This document shows positions 17,288 through 26,682 of a stretch of DNA of 64,000 nucleotides, in pieces. A model generated the notes under the pieces. That model worked only from the letters and a program-made list of their open reading frames with translations, was not told the DNA's origin and ran no database searches. The number at the start of each line of letters is the position of its first letter. The stretch's first letter is position 1. Source of the stretch: Bradyrhizobium elkanii USDA 76 (GTDB lineage: Bacteria; Pseudomonadota; Alphaproteobacteria; Rhizobiales; Xanthobacteraceae); the NCBI RefSeq assembly GCF_023278185.1, contig NZ_CP066356.1, positions 6,874,001-6,938,000 on the forward strand, given 5' to 3'. The position numbers and the translations under genes were made by a program.

Positions 17288-18541
17288 TCACCCCTGCGGC
17301 CGGTTCTGGTCGTACAGCACCCGCACGCGGATCGTGCCGTCAATGCCTTTCAGATCGGCCAGCAGTCCCTCGCCCTCGCCGCCGACCACGTCGGTCTCGA
17401 GCACGACATAGCCGACTTCCGGATCGGTCTGCAGATATTGCGCCAGGATGTTGATCCCGTGCCGGGAGACCGCGTCGTTGACCTGGCGCATGACGCCGGG
17501 AACGTTGCGATGAACATGGATGAAACGCGTGCCGGTCGGTCGCGCCGGCAACTGCACCTGCGGAAAATTGACTGCGCCGAAGGTCGACCCGACATCGGAA
17601 TAGTCGATCAACTTGCGCGCAACTTCGCCGCCGATGCGATCCTGCGCTTCTTCCGTCGAACCGCCGACATGCGGCGTGAGGATGACGTTGGGGAGACCTT
17701 GCAGCGGCGAGACAAAGCGCGCCTCGTTCGACACCGGCTCGACCGGAAACACGTCGACCGCGGCACCTGCCAGCCGGCCCTCACGCAGTGCGCCTGCCAG
17801 CGCATCGAGATCGACTACGGTGCCGCGCGAGTTGTTGATCAGATAGGCCTCAGGCTTCATCAGCTGGAGCTGGGCCGCGCCGATCATGTTGGCGGTGGCC
17901 GGCGTCTCCGGCACATGCAGCGATACGACGTCGCTGGCCGCGAGCAACGCGTCGAGCGATTCGGCGGGCTCGGTATTGCCATGGCGGAGCTTGTCGGTCT
18001 GATCAAAATAGATCACGCGCATGCCCATGGCTTCGGCGAGGTTCGACAGCTGCGAGCCGATGTTGCCGTAGCCGACGATGCCGAGCGTCTTGCCGCGCAC
18101 CTCGCGGCTGCCTTCGGCGGACTTGTCCCAGCCGCCGGCATGTGCGGAGACCGAACGCGGAAAGATCCGGCGGAACAGCATCACGATCTCGGCGATGGTC
18201 AGCTCCGCCACGCTGCGGGTGTTGGAGTATGGCGCGTTGAAGACGGGGATTCCCAGCTTCCGCGCGGCGTCGAGATCCACCTGGTTGGTGCCGACCGAAA
18301 AGCAGCCAACAACGAGCAATCGGTCGGCGGCCTCCATGATGTCCGCGGTCAACTGGGTCCGCGAACGAATTCCCAGCATATGGATGCCCGACAGCGCCTG
18401 CCTGAGCTCTTTGGGCCCCAGCGCCTTGGGCAGACGTTGCAGCTCGGTATAGCCGTTCGCCTCGAACATCCGCGCCGCGGATTCGTTCACGCCCTCCAGC
18501 AGCAGCACGCGTATTTTGGTCTTGGGAAGCGACAACATCAT
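17288..18541 (-). CDS. serA: D-3-phosphoglycerate dehydrogenase
   Basis: First step of serine synthesis, 3-phosphoglycerate to 3-phosphohydroxypyruvate with NAD. About 417 residues from MMLSLPKTKIRVLLLEGVN, the size of the E. coli-like form with a C-terminal ACT domain. The NAD motif GIVGYGNIGSQ, the catalytic Arg in NNSRGTVVD, the Glu in DVFPVEP, and the His in LTPHVGGSTEEAQ are visible. The ACT domain begins at THFIHVHRNVPGVM-like sequence (FIHVHRNVPGVMRQVND) and probably mediates serine feedback. It converges with the aceA regulator, stops 9 bases apart. No other serine gene is adjacent. Confidence 0.95.
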   Translation of the reverse strand: MMLSLPKTKIRVLLLEGVNESAARMFEANGYTELQRLPKALGPKELRQALSGIHMLGIRSRTQLTADIMEAADRLLVVGCFSVGTNQVDLDAARKLGIPVFNAPYSNTRSVAELTIAEIVMLFRRIFPRSVSAHAGGWDKSAEGSREVRGKTLGIVGYGNIGSQLSNLAEAMGMRVIYFDQTDKLRHGNTEPAESLDALLAASDVVSLHVPETPATANMIGAAQLQLMKPEAYLINNSRGTVVDLDALAGALREGRLAGAAVDVFPVEPVSNEARFVSPLQGLPNVILTPHVGGSTEEAQDRIGGEVARKLIDYSDVGSTFGAVNFPQVQLPARPTGTRFIHVHRNVPGVMRQVNDAVSRHGINILAQYLQTDPEVGYVVLETDVVGGEGEGLLADLKGIDGTIRVRVLYDQNRPQG

Positions 18542-18888
18542 CGAGATCCGGATTCGTAAGGTTCGGGCAGATCCTGCCACGAGCGCAGTTTCGACGGATC
18601 GCGTGATAGCATAGAAAACGATCGGGTCAGAAGCCGCCCTGGGCCGCCCGCTCTGCGATTCCCGATGAAGCCCCTCGATCCGCGCATCCAGGCGCAGACC
18701 GGGAACCTGTTCAGTCAAATGTCCTGGCCAATTCGCCGGCAGAAGCCACGTTGCGGCTCCCGGGACGCTCGAAAACCTGCTCCGGCTCACTGGCCGGAGC
18801 CAAATTCGTGCTCAGCGCGGCGCCGAGGGTTATTGTCTGGAGCGGCGGTTTCGCTTCCCCGTTCCTGTGCCGCAAGCCTGCTGCAGTT

Positions 18889-19260
18889 TCACTGGCAGGG
18901 ATACCGCCGGCCGTCCTTTGCCTGGAACGTATTCGACGCCGCGTCGTACGAGCGATAGCGCTGGGCGCAGGACGCCGCGTGCTGCTGGGCGGCGGCAGCT
19001 TCCTGCTGCGCGGCGGCGTTGGCCGCGCCGGCCGCGATGACGCCGCCGATGAGGCCACCGACCAATCCGCCGACCGCAGCGCCGCCACCATTGTCATAGC
19101 ACTGCCCGTAGCGGCACCAGACCTTCTCGGTCAACGACGGCGCGGCAGCGGCGACGCCGGCACCGTGCTGCAGCGGAGCCGAAATGGCGGGGGCCGAAAA
19201 CACCATCGCACCGGTGGCGGCCATCAAAACAACTTTCACAACGCGAGCCCTACGCATCAT
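18889..19260 (-). CDS. Secreted small protein with glycine-zipper segment and BA14K-like C-terminus
   Basis: 123 residues from MMRRARVVKVVLMAATGAMV, preceded by GCAGGAGAT, a strong ribosome site. A signal peptide ends near APAISA. The middle carries a glycine-zipper helix (GGAAVGGLVGGLIGGVIAAG). The C-terminus CAQRYRSYDAASNTFQAKDGRRYPC matches the BA14K/lectin-like pattern CxxRYRSYDxxSxTFxxxDGxRxPC found in many Rhizobiales periplasmic proteins. Probably envelope-associated; function not known. The 347 bases between it and serA hold no gene I can support. Confidence 0.75.
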   Translation of the reverse strand: MMRRARVVKVVLMAATGAMVFSAPAISAPLQHGAGVAAAAPSLTEKVWCRYGQCYDNGGGAAVGGLVGGLIGGVIAAGAANAAAQQEAAAAQQHAASCAQRYRSYDAASNTFQAKDGRRYPCQ

Positions 19261-19412
19261 ATCTCCTGCTTCATTGCTGCGGGCGCAGGCCGGCACCTGC
19301 GTCCAGATTCCCTCGACGTGGATGGGCTCGCCCGGTCCCGGACCGGACGACACCCGGACACGCGCGGCCGGTTACCATTCGCGCGTCAGCCTGCTTCACG
19401 GATGGGCGGCGT

Positions 19413-19823
19413 TCATTGGCCGGCTGCGTTCACGACGCGGCAGAGGTTGTCGCCGACACCTGGAGCCAACTGTCCCGGCGGCAAGATGAAGGTCGCATCG
19501 ACGCGGCTGCCTTTGCCGTCCTTGCGGACGACGACCTGCAGCGTCTGTGGCCGGCCGGATCCGGTGGTCTCCTGCTGGGTGGTCAGCGTGCCGAGTTTCT
19601 TGTCGACGTTCACACCGACAAAACCCTCCGCCAGAACGGCGCGGGACACCTTGTCGAGGGCAGCACCGGGATTGACCGACGGGAAGGTCATCCAGGTCTT
19701 GTGCGTCGTGCCCGTCACCATGGGAACGCCGGTGCTCTGGACGTGATCTGCGCAACCATCGGCCAGCGCAGACATGGACGAAAGAACCGTAAGCGCGAGT
19801 ACGCAAGTAATCCTTGTAAGCAT
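19413..19823 (-). CDS. Hypothetical periplasmic protein (136 aa)
   Basis: Starts MLTRITCVLALTVLSSMSALA, a clear signal peptide cleaved near ALA-DG. The mature part is about 115 residues, mostly predicted beta strands (TTHKTWMTFPSVN; KLGTLTTQQETTGSGRPQTLQVVVRKDGKGSRVDATFIL split across strands), with two cysteines (GCADH, NLCRV) that could form a disulfide. I do not recognise a family. It lies 152 bases upstream of the BA14K-like gene on the same strand, and 350 bases of apparently empty sequence separate it from the AraC gene. Confidence 0.6.
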   Translation of the reverse strand: MLTRITCVLALTVLSSMSALADGCADHVQSTGVPMVTGTTHKTWMTFPSVNPGAALDKVSRAVLAEGFVGVNVDKKLGTLTTQQETTGSGRPQTLQVVVRKDGKGSRVDATFILPPGQLAPGVGDNLCRVVNAAGQ

Positions 19824-20173
19824 GCTTTCATAACCCGTTTGAGTTGGTTGTGACGATTTAGGCCAAATGGGCTACGAGTCCATGGACGACGTCGCATTCC
19901 GGATGGAGGCGTTCGGATTGTGGCTAGGACAAGCGATCGCGGATGCTGTGCATCCGCTGGTGCTCTCGAGCGTCGCCGCGACGGATTGAATCGGAACGTT
20001 CGCGCGATGCAGGCGAGCGGATTAGATCGAATGTCAGCTTTCACGGCTCGATTGCGCGATCCGGATATTCTGTTCGGTATTCGGATATTGAAGGAATTGT
20101 GAGAAAGGGCACGCGACCCGAAATCACCAAGCTGTGCTAGTGTGGTGATGCGGTCTATGCGTGTGGCGCAACA

Positions 20174-21235
20174 GTGGAAAACCGGTCCGATGGATCCGGC
20201 AATCCGCGAACAGCAAACATCCGATGGTTGGATTTGATGGTCGAAGACGTACTCGCTGCACCTCCCACGCGATCGGGATCTTCGTTTCAAGAACTTCTTG
20301 AAATGCTCCACCCCCACGGGATCAAGGCGCATTCCTCGCCGCGGCCTGACGAATCGTTTCGCTGGCATGCGGATATCGCCATCGGCGCGGAAATTGACGT
20401 CGTACGGGCCGATCTGTCGGCCGGTTGGGATTGGCGCTATTCATACGAGAATTCCGCCGGGGAGCTTGCAATAAGCCTGCTGAATGCCGGCCAGGCCGAA
20501 ATGCTCATTGCAGGAAAGAGCATCCAGCGGACTCCTTCCGAGATCGCCATCGTGCCCCTTCCGACGATGCAAGCGCAGCGGGTTGAAGCGGTCGATGGAC
20601 GATACTCAAGCGTCACGCTCACCTTGCATACGGGCGTGGTTACCAAGGTGCTGTCTGCGACGTTCGGGAGCACGGCGCTGGAAGATCTCAATCTGACGCC
20701 GATCGTCGACTTGTCGACCGGCATTGGACAGACACTTCTTCAGCTTGTCCGCACGAGCACCACCGGTTTGTATGACGGGATCCTGGTACGCTCTCCGAAA
20801 GCCAGCGCGCTGCTATCGGAAGCAGCGATACAGCTCATCCTTGAGAACGTTCCTCATCGGTTGACGGACCGGTTGAGCCGCCACCCGCTGGATGCGCCGC
20901 CGCGCTACATTCGGCGTGCGGTCGAGTATATGCGGGCCAATCCGCATCTGCCGCTGACGATATCGGATATTGCCGCAACAGTTGGGGTCAGCAGCCGGTT
21001 GCTGCAATTGGGCTTCCGCAAAATTCACGGCACGACGCCGATCGCCTATTTGCGACAAGTTCGGCTGGAGGCCATCCACGACGAATTGTCGCGACCGGAG
21101 AACATGCTTCCGGTCAGCGAAGTTGCCCTGAAGTGGGGCTTTACGCATATGGGCCGTTTCGCTGCGGTGTACCGCACGGCCTTCGGCCTGTATCCGTCCG
21201 ATACGGTCCGGCGCGCGCGAGGATTCTGCAGCTAG
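20174..21235 (+). CDS. AraC family transcriptional regulator
   Basis: About 353 residues from a GTG at 20174; an ATG at 20237 is an equally possible start. The N-terminal half resembles AraC_binding_2 cupin-type sensor domains (RPDESFRWHADIAIGAEIDVVRADLSAG). The C-terminal 100 residues form the two-helix-turn-helix AraC domain: ISDIAATVGVSSRLLQLGFRKIHGTTPIAYLRQVRLEAIH, then VALKWGFTHMGRFAAVYRTAFG. It lies 190 bases upstream of the PQQ dehydrogenase on the same strand, so it may control that gene; this is inference from position only. Confidence 0.85.
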   Translation: MENRSDGSGNPRTANIRWLDLMVEDVLAAPPTRSGSSFQELLEMLHPHGIKAHSSPRPDESFRWHADIAIGAEIDVVRADLSAGWDWRYSYENSAGELAISLLNAGQAEMLIAGKSIQRTPSEIAIVPLPTMQAQRVEAVDGRYSSVTLTLHTGVVTKVLSATFGSTALEDLNLTPIVDLSTGIGQTLLQLVRTSTTGLYDGILVRSPKASALLSEAAIQLILENVPHRLTDRLSRHPLDAPPRYIRRAVEYMRANPHLPLTISDIAATVGVSSRLLQLGFRKIHGTTPIAYLRQVRLEAIHDELSRPENMLPVSEVALKWGFTHMGRFAAVYRTAFGLYPSDTVRRARGFCS

Positions 21236-21424
21236 GCAGGCGGTTTCTCGAGCCAGGCTGCGGCGGATCAGCAAATAGCCGTCCCAGACGCTCGAATTGG
21301 GGGCGGCGGCGATCGGATCTTGCACCGCCCTACGTGCCGCCGGCCTCGCCAGGCACGATGCAGCCGGAAGGTTGTGCTACACTGCAATCGCTCTCTTCAT
21401 CAAAGCCAACGCCGGTGAATCACG

Positions 21425-23257
21425 ATGAAACTGAGTGCTGCGATTGCCGTCGCCCTGATCTCCTCTTGCCTGCCTGCAACTGCGCAGCAAGGCGGTGCCG
21501 ACCTCTACGCGCAACGCTGCGCGCAATGTCACGACAGCGGCAATGCGGATGTTCGCGCGCCGAGCCGCACCGCGCTGCAATCCAGATCGTTCGACGAGGT
21601 GCTTGGTGCGATCACCACGGGCCCGATGGCGTCCTTCGCGCAGGGACTGAGCAATGACGAGCGCGCCGCGATCGCCTCACTCATCACCGGAAAGGTCGCT
21701 TCGCATGCGGCGGCCGAGAATGCAGGCCAATGCGCGCAGAACGAGACCGGCTTTCCGCAGCCGATCGACGGACCTCGGTGGAACGGCTGGGGCACCGACA
21801 TCAACAACAGCCGGTTTCAGCCGGCGGCAATGGCCGGCCTCGCGCAAGACCAAGTCTCCCGGCTGCGCCTGAAATGGGCGTTCGGATTCCCTGACACGTC
21901 GAATGCCAACGCGCAGCCGAGCGTGGTTGGCGGCTTGTTGTTCGTTGGTGGCGGCGACCGCAAGGTCCACGCCCTCGACGCCAAGAGTGGCTGCACCCGC
22001 TGGGAGTTTCCGACCGAGGCGCCGGTGCGGACGGCCATCAGCTTTGCCCCGCTGGGCAACGGCCAGCCTGGCATCTTCTTTGGTGACGTGCGTGCCAACG
22101 TCTACGCCCTCAATGCCGCGACCGGCAAGCTGATCTGGAAGAGCAAGGTCGACGATCATGTCGCCGCGCGGATTACCGGTGCGCCGGTGTTCTATTCCGG
22201 CGTCGTCTATGTCGGCGTTTCATCGATCGAGGAGGCGATCGGGTCTCGCCCCACCTACCAGTGCTGCACGTTTCGCGGCAGCGTCGTTGCGCTGAAGGCC
22301 GAGACCGGCGCACAGATCTGGAAGACCTACACGATCCCCGAGGCGCCGCATCCGACACGGGCGAACGCCCTCGGGACCCAGCTGTTCGGTCCGGCCGGCG
22401 CGTCGGTGTGGTCCGCGCCGACGATCGATATGCAGCGCCAGGCGCTCTTTGTCGCGACCTCGAACAGCTATGCCGACCCGGCAACCGACACCAGCGATGC
22501 CATCCTCGCGCTCGATCTCGCGACCGGCCGAATGCTGTGGCATCGGCAGGCCACGCCGAAAGACAGCTTCGTCGTTGCGTGTTTCGGCACCGATCAGAGC
22601 AATTGTCCGGAAGACCGCGGCCCCGACCATGACTTCGGCCAATCGCCGATCCTGGTGAGCCTGCGCAACGGACAGCGCGTGCTGGTGATCGGCCAAAAAT
22701 CCGGCGTGGTCCACGCGCTCGATCCCGACCATGAGGGCAACATCCTGTGGCAGACGCGGATCGGCAAGGGAGGCCCGTTGGGCGGGACCGAGTGGGGTTC
22801 CGCCGCCGACCAGGACCGAATCTATGTCGCCAATTCGGACGTACGATTTCTAAGGGACGGCACGCGACGTCTGAATTCAAGCGAAGGCGGCGGCCTGTTC
22901 GGACTCGATCTTGCGACCGGGAAGATCGCGATGCAGGTGGCGCCGGTGGCCTGTGGCGACCGCCCGCAATGCAGTCCCGCGCTCTCCGCGGCGGTCACCG
23001 TCATTCCCGGCGTCGTCTTCTCCGGCGGCGTGAGCGGCTTCCTGCGCGCCTACGCGACCGATGACGCACGGCTGCTTTGGGAAATCGACACTGCCCGCGA
23101 CTACACCACGGTCAACGGCGTTGCGGCCCATGGCGGCGCCATGGACGGACCCGGCCCGGTCGTCGTCGACGGCATGCTGTACGTCAATTCCGGCTACGCG
23201 CAATGGAGCGGCCTGCCCGGCAACGTTCTGCTGGCCTTTGAAATCGGCAACCCCTGA
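21425..23257 (+). CDS. Cytochrome c-PQQ beta-propeller dehydrogenase (polyvinyl alcohol dehydrogenase-like)
   Basis: Periplasmic quinohaemoprotein of 610 residues. A signal peptide ends at PATAQ. A class I cytochrome c domain follows with haem-binding C32-A-Q-C35-H36 (YAQRCAQCHDSG) and possible axial Met in GPMASFAQGL. Then an eight-bladed PQQ propeller runs with blade motifs such as GDRKVHALDAKSGCTRWEF, VYALNAATGKLIWKS and ILALDLATGRMLW. The cytochrome-first order and length fit polyvinyl-alcohol dehydrogenase (cytochrome). It would oxidise a secondary or polymeric alcohol and pass electrons to the respiratory chain. The true substrate in a soil bacterium may be another alcohol. Confidence 0.85.
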   Translation: MKLSAAIAVALISSCLPATAQQGGADLYAQRCAQCHDSGNADVRAPSRTALQSRSFDEVLGAITTGPMASFAQGLSNDERAAIASLITGKVASHAAAENAGQCAQNETGFPQPIDGPRWNGWGTDINNSRFQPAAMAGLAQDQVSRLRLKWAFGFPDTSNANAQPSVVGGLLFVGGGDRKVHALDAKSGCTRWEFPTEAPVRTAISFAPLGNGQPGIFFGDVRANVYALNAATGKLIWKSKVDDHVAARITGAPVFYSGVVYVGVSSIEEAIGSRPTYQCCTFRGSVVALKAETGAQIWKTYTIPEAPHPTRANALGTQLFGPAGASVWSAPTIDMQRQALFVATSNSYADPATDTSDAILALDLATGRMLWHRQATPKDSFVVACFGTDQSNCPEDRGPDHDFGQSPILVSLRNGQRVLVIGQKSGVVHALDPDHEGNILWQTRIGKGGPLGGTEWGSAADQDRIYVANSDVRFLRDGTRRLNSSEGGGLFGLDLATGKIAMQVAPVACGDRPQCSPALSAAVTVIPGVVFSGGVSGFLRAYATDDARLLWEIDTARDYTTVNGVAAHGGAMDGPGPVVVDGMLYVNSGYAQWSGLPGNVLLAFEIGNP

Positions 23258-23537
23258 CGGGTATTTGCACCTCAAGCTGAGCACTACTCGCGGCGGGCTA
23301 TTCGTGCTTTGATGCGGACAGGACCAGCCGAAAGGTCCGAAGGGAGACCGTGTGGTGCTTGGTGACGTGCTACGCAACATCACGTCAGGGGCTGTTCCCC
23401 TCGCGCGCTCCAATGGTCCCGACTCACCGATATCAGGGACCGGCGCCCCGAAATCGACCGACATGGCAGCCGCGCTTCAAATCGACGCGCATGTCGTTGC
23501 GCACGAAAAACACAGAAACTATAAGTGCTTGAAAGAA

Positions 23538-23588
23538 TGGTCGGAGTGGCAGGATTCGAACCTGCGACCCCTGCGTCCCGAACGCAGT
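23538..23588 (-). tRNA. tRNA-Pro(CGG) 3' fragment: attachment-site scar (attL)
   Basis: On the minus strand this reads as an intact anticodon arm (CTGCG-TTCGGGA-CGCAG, anticodon CGG), a five-base variable loop, a 17-base T arm (GCAGG-TTCGAAT-CCTGC), the 3' acceptor strand CACTCCG, a discriminator A and encoded CCA. Upstream of position 26 the D arm and 5' acceptor are missing; the sequence turns into AT-rich DNA. A 3' tRNA fragment of this kind is the usual remnant left at one end when an element integrates at a tRNA 3' end, the complete tRNA being rebuilt at the far end, here outside the window. It marks the chromosome/element boundary. Confidence 0.8.
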
Positions 23589-24487
23589 GAGCATCTTCTA
23601 ACTTATTGATTTTTCTTGTGTGGTGGCCACTCCCGTCCCGTTTTGTTCACGGTCGTTTCACCCAATTCATTGCGATTTCGTTGCGGCATTTCCTGACGAG
23701 AACGGCGCTCGCTGAGATGTCGAGCCGGCGAGCTGCAATGTGACCTGACTAAGTTCAAAATCAGCATCTGATCGCAAGGAGAAGCAATCCTAGCGATTTC
23801 CGAGCGCCCCTAAACTCTGCCGCATGAACACTGGTTTTTACGTAACAAGCTCAGTTCTTTCAGAAGACCGACTCTGATGACGTCTTCGGAAAAAGTGATC
23901 TGGCGGCGCCCACGATCGGCACCGATTGCACCCGGCCATCGACCGGACCTGCCGCTCGCCAACTTCCTTGACTGCGTCGGTGACGAGTTACTCCACGACT
24001 GCTCCAAAGCGCCACCCTCGGGCTTGTCTGGGTAGCCAGCTAAAACAGTAAGCCAAGTCTTTTCACTACTCATGCATTTCATTGCTGGCGCGGGAGGGAT
24101 CCGACCGCCGAATGACGAAAACAAGATACGTCGGCGTCGCCAGCTCTATGCTGTGGCTGGTCCACCGTAAAAATCTTGGTCCGTTTCTGACAGCGACGTA
24201 AGGTCATGTCAGGATCGCCACACTGCGCGTCGGGTTCAGATTTTTCAAAGCACAGTTTGCCGCTTACTGCGCGCTTGCGGCGTTGGCACGACCATTGCTC
24301 CAGCAAAGATCAGCTTCAAAGATACAGAGGAAAACGGTCATGCTCTTCTTCCCTAGTTCGCGCGTCCTACACAGAACAGCGATCCGCGCGTTTACTTGAC
24401 CGGGCGCAATACTAGACATACGGACCCGCAATTGTCCGATCGCAAATGCATTTACCGCCGCGGTACTTGCCTTAGGTTCATTCGCCC
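23589..24487. other. Gene-free left end of the integrated element
   Basis: 900 bases with lower GC than the chromosome and no convincing reading frame on either strand. No integrase or excisionase gene is present next to the scar, so the recombinase must sit elsewhere or is lost. I see no IS ends here. Confidence 0.6.
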
Positions 24488-25168
24488 ATGAAATCCGCGA
24501 TTGTGTTCGACTGGAATGGCACGCTGCTCGATGATGCCAATGCGGTGCTTCAAACCATCAATGCAATTTTGAGCCGATTCGGTCGCGCAACCGTAGATAT
24601 GCGCAGGCTTCGAGAGGAATTCGAACTCCCTCTTTCGGTTCTCTTCCGCAACCTAGACATGTCGAAAGATGAAATCGACGTCGTGGAGAGAAATGACAGC
24701 GCCATTTTTCATGACACTTACGAATTCTTGGCGCGCAACGCTGCCTTACGCAAAGGGGCACGAAATGTTTTGCTCGCCGCTGATCACAGAGCCGTTCACA
24801 CCATTATTGTCAGCAATCACATTGTTGAACCAATTCGCGCACAAGTGCGAAGACTTGGAATCAAGACTCACGTCACGGACATTTTGGCATTTGAGAACCG
24901 CGCAACCCAGTTTAAGAGCGTGAACAAGGAAGAACGTCTGCGCTTGTATATGCAGGCCAATGATATACCTCCACAAAGAACCGTCATCGTGGGTGACATG
25001 CCAGTTGAGACGGAGATTGCCCGCAATCTCGGTCTTATCAACGTATCAATAATGGGGGGATTCGTTTCCGAAGCACGCTTGCGCGCCGCGGGGCCTGATT
25101 ACATGATTCATGACCATCACGAATTATTACCCATTTTGCAGAAGCATTGCATTCTTCCGATCGGATGA
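24488..25168 (+). CDS. HAD family hydrolase
   Basis: 226-residue haloacid-dehalogenase-superfamily phosphatase. Motif I is FDWNGTLLDD at residues 8-17, where the second Asp of the usual DxDGT is Asn, a variant known in Gph-like members. Motif II is IIVSNH near residue 100, motif III is the Lys in SVNKEER, and motif IV is VIVGDMPVETEIA near residue 170. A helical cap lies between I and II. It is more AT-rich than the chromosomal genes and is the first cargo gene inside the element. It lies 283 bases before the TauD-like gene on the same strand; a functional link is not evident. Confidence 0.8.
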   Translation: MKSAIVFDWNGTLLDDANAVLQTINAILSRFGRATVDMRRLREEFELPLSVLFRNLDMSKDEIDVVERNDSAIFHDTYEFLARNAALRKGARNVLLAADHRAVHTIIVSNHIVEPIRAQVRRLGIKTHVTDILAFENRATQFKSVNKEERLRLYMQANDIPPQRTVIVGDMPVETEIARNLGLINVSIMGGFVSEARLRAAGPDYMIHDHHELLPILQKHCILPIG

Positions 25169-25451
25169 GTCACCACAAGAGCATAACAGAAGAAGCTGCC
25201 GGTTGGCGCGCTATTGCTGTCCGCTTGGTCTTCACACCATTCGACGAGAGTGGTCGGCGATCAAGTTCTTTCGTCACACGGGCGAACTATCAGTCAGTTC
25301 AGTCCGAAAGCTTGCGCCAAATATCGCGATCCGTTCGGCGCCCATGTGAGTCTACGCGGTCGGTCTGAGTCCGTCACATGGCACGATGCTTGCTGGAATC
25401 ATTCGCTACCGAGAGGCGAGGAAGACACTGCGAGGGGCTTGGAAAAACAAC

Positions 25452-26360
25452 ATGAGCAGAACGGCTGTGATCGGTGACGTCATTTCAGGCACCGATGTTG
25501 TGAAGCGTGCAGCGCGCATCGGTGCCGAAGTCAAAAATATCAAGCTATCGGGCGATCTACCGGACCACACGATCGACGCTATTAACAGCTTGTTGCTCGA
25601 GCACAAGGTGATCTTCTTCCGCAATCAAGGACATCTCAATGACGCCGAGCATGAGCGCTTTGCCGCTCGCCTTGGAAAGCTAGTTCCCCATCCGATGCTC
25701 GGTCCTACCAAGGGGATGGCGTCGCTCCTCGAACTGGACTCCAGTCGCGGCGGCGGTCGCGCCGATGTTTGGCATGCGGATGGGACCTTCGCCGAAGCCT
25801 ATCCCAAAACTTTGGTCCTACGAGCCGTTGTAATGCCAACGTTCGGAGGCGACACCGTGTGGTCGAACACAGCGGCTGCTTATCTTGATCTACCGGCACC
25901 GCTACAGCGGCTTGCAGAGGAACTATGGGCCGTTCACAGCAACGTTTTCGATTACGCCGGAATCGCGCGCGTCCGCGAGGTCGACAAGAGACACTTTGAC
26001 GAGGTGTTCACCAGAACGGTTTTTGAGACCGAGCATCCCGTCGTGCGCGTCCACCCCGAAACAGGCGAGCGGGCGCTGGTGCTCGGCGCCTTGGTGAAGC
26101 ACTTTATTGGGGTCCCTAAGTACGACGGACAAAAGCTGTTCGATCTGTTCCAGTCTCACGTCACCGCGCCCGAAAACACTGTGCGCTGGAACTGGCTAGA
26201 GGGCGATATCGCGATATGGGACAATCGCGCAACACAGCATTACGCAGTCAACGATTACGGTGACCAGCATCGCGTCGTACGTCGGGCCACGATCGATGGT
26301 GACGTGCCCATCAGCGTAGATGGCCGGAGCAGTGTAACGCGCCTGAAGGTAACGGAATAG
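25452..26360 (+). CDS. TauD/TfdA family alpha-ketoglutarate-dependent dioxygenase
   Basis: 302 residues from MSRTAVIGDVISG. Fe(II)/2-oxoglutarate enzyme with the facial triad HAD (VWHADGTF, near residues 109-114) and the distal His in DNRATQHYAVNDYGDQHRVVRR, followed by the Arg that binds 2-oxoglutarate. Other TauD marks are VIFFRNQGHL, FGGDTVW and WLEGDIAIWDN. Family members hydroxylate sulfonates, phenoxyacids or amino-acid derivatives; the substrate here is unknown. It is element cargo, converging on the conjugation cluster, with lower GC than the backbone genes. Confidence 0.85.
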   Translation: MSRTAVIGDVISGTDVVKRAARIGAEVKNIKLSGDLPDHTIDAINSLLLEHKVIFFRNQGHLNDAEHERFAARLGKLVPHPMLGPTKGMASLLELDSSRGGGRADVWHADGTFAEAYPKTLVLRAVVMPTFGGDTVWSNTAAAYLDLPAPLQRLAEELWAVHSNVFDYAGIARVREVDKRHFDEVFTRTVFETEHPVVRVHPETGERALVLGALVKHFIGVPKYDGQKLFDLFQSHVTAPENTVRWNWLEGDIAIWDNRATQHYAVNDYGDQHRVVRRATIDGDVPISVDGRSSVTRLKVTE

Positions 26361-26435
26361 CGGCCCAAACTCGGCGGCGCCTAGGTTTATGCATCGCATT
26401 AAGCGTCGCGCGACAGCTTTGAGAAACCTTAGGCA

Positions 26436-26678
26436 TCACTGTCCTGCGCCGGCGACCGGTGCGTCGCCTCGACGTTTCAGTTTAGAAAACCCTCGATCGG
26501 TGGCCATAAAGCGCGCTAACATGGGGGCGATAAGCTTAGTCGGTTCGACGACTTGACCACCTTGAAGCGAAAGGGCCTCTGCATATGCAATGAGATCACG
26601 ATGCACGGCCGCCGGCAGCTCCGTACTCACTTTGACCGGCTTGTCGTCTGGAAGCTCTCCTATTTTGAGTTTTGGCAT
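26436..26678 (-). CDS. DUF2274 domain-containing protein, end of trb cluster
   Basis: 80 residues starting MPKLKIGELPDDKPVKVSTELPA. This small CopG-like DUF2274 protein normally follows trbI in Rhizobiales conjugation clusters, as it does here (4 bases after the trbI stop, ribosome site GAGGG inside the trbI end). It resembles a ribbon-helix-helix protein (VKVSTELPAAVHRDLIAYAEAL) and may regulate transfer. It appears intact although its upstream partners are deleted. Confidence 0.7.
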   Translation of the reverse strand: MPKLKIGELPDDKPVKVSTELPAAVHRDLIAYAEALSLQGGQVVEPTKLIAPMLARFMATDRGFSKLKRRGDAPVAGAGQ

Positions 26679-26682
26679 GTTG

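Noticed and set aside
23589..24487. Integrase next to the tRNA scar
   Set aside because: No tyrosine recombinase motif (R-H-x-x-R-Y) could be found in any frame of this interval.
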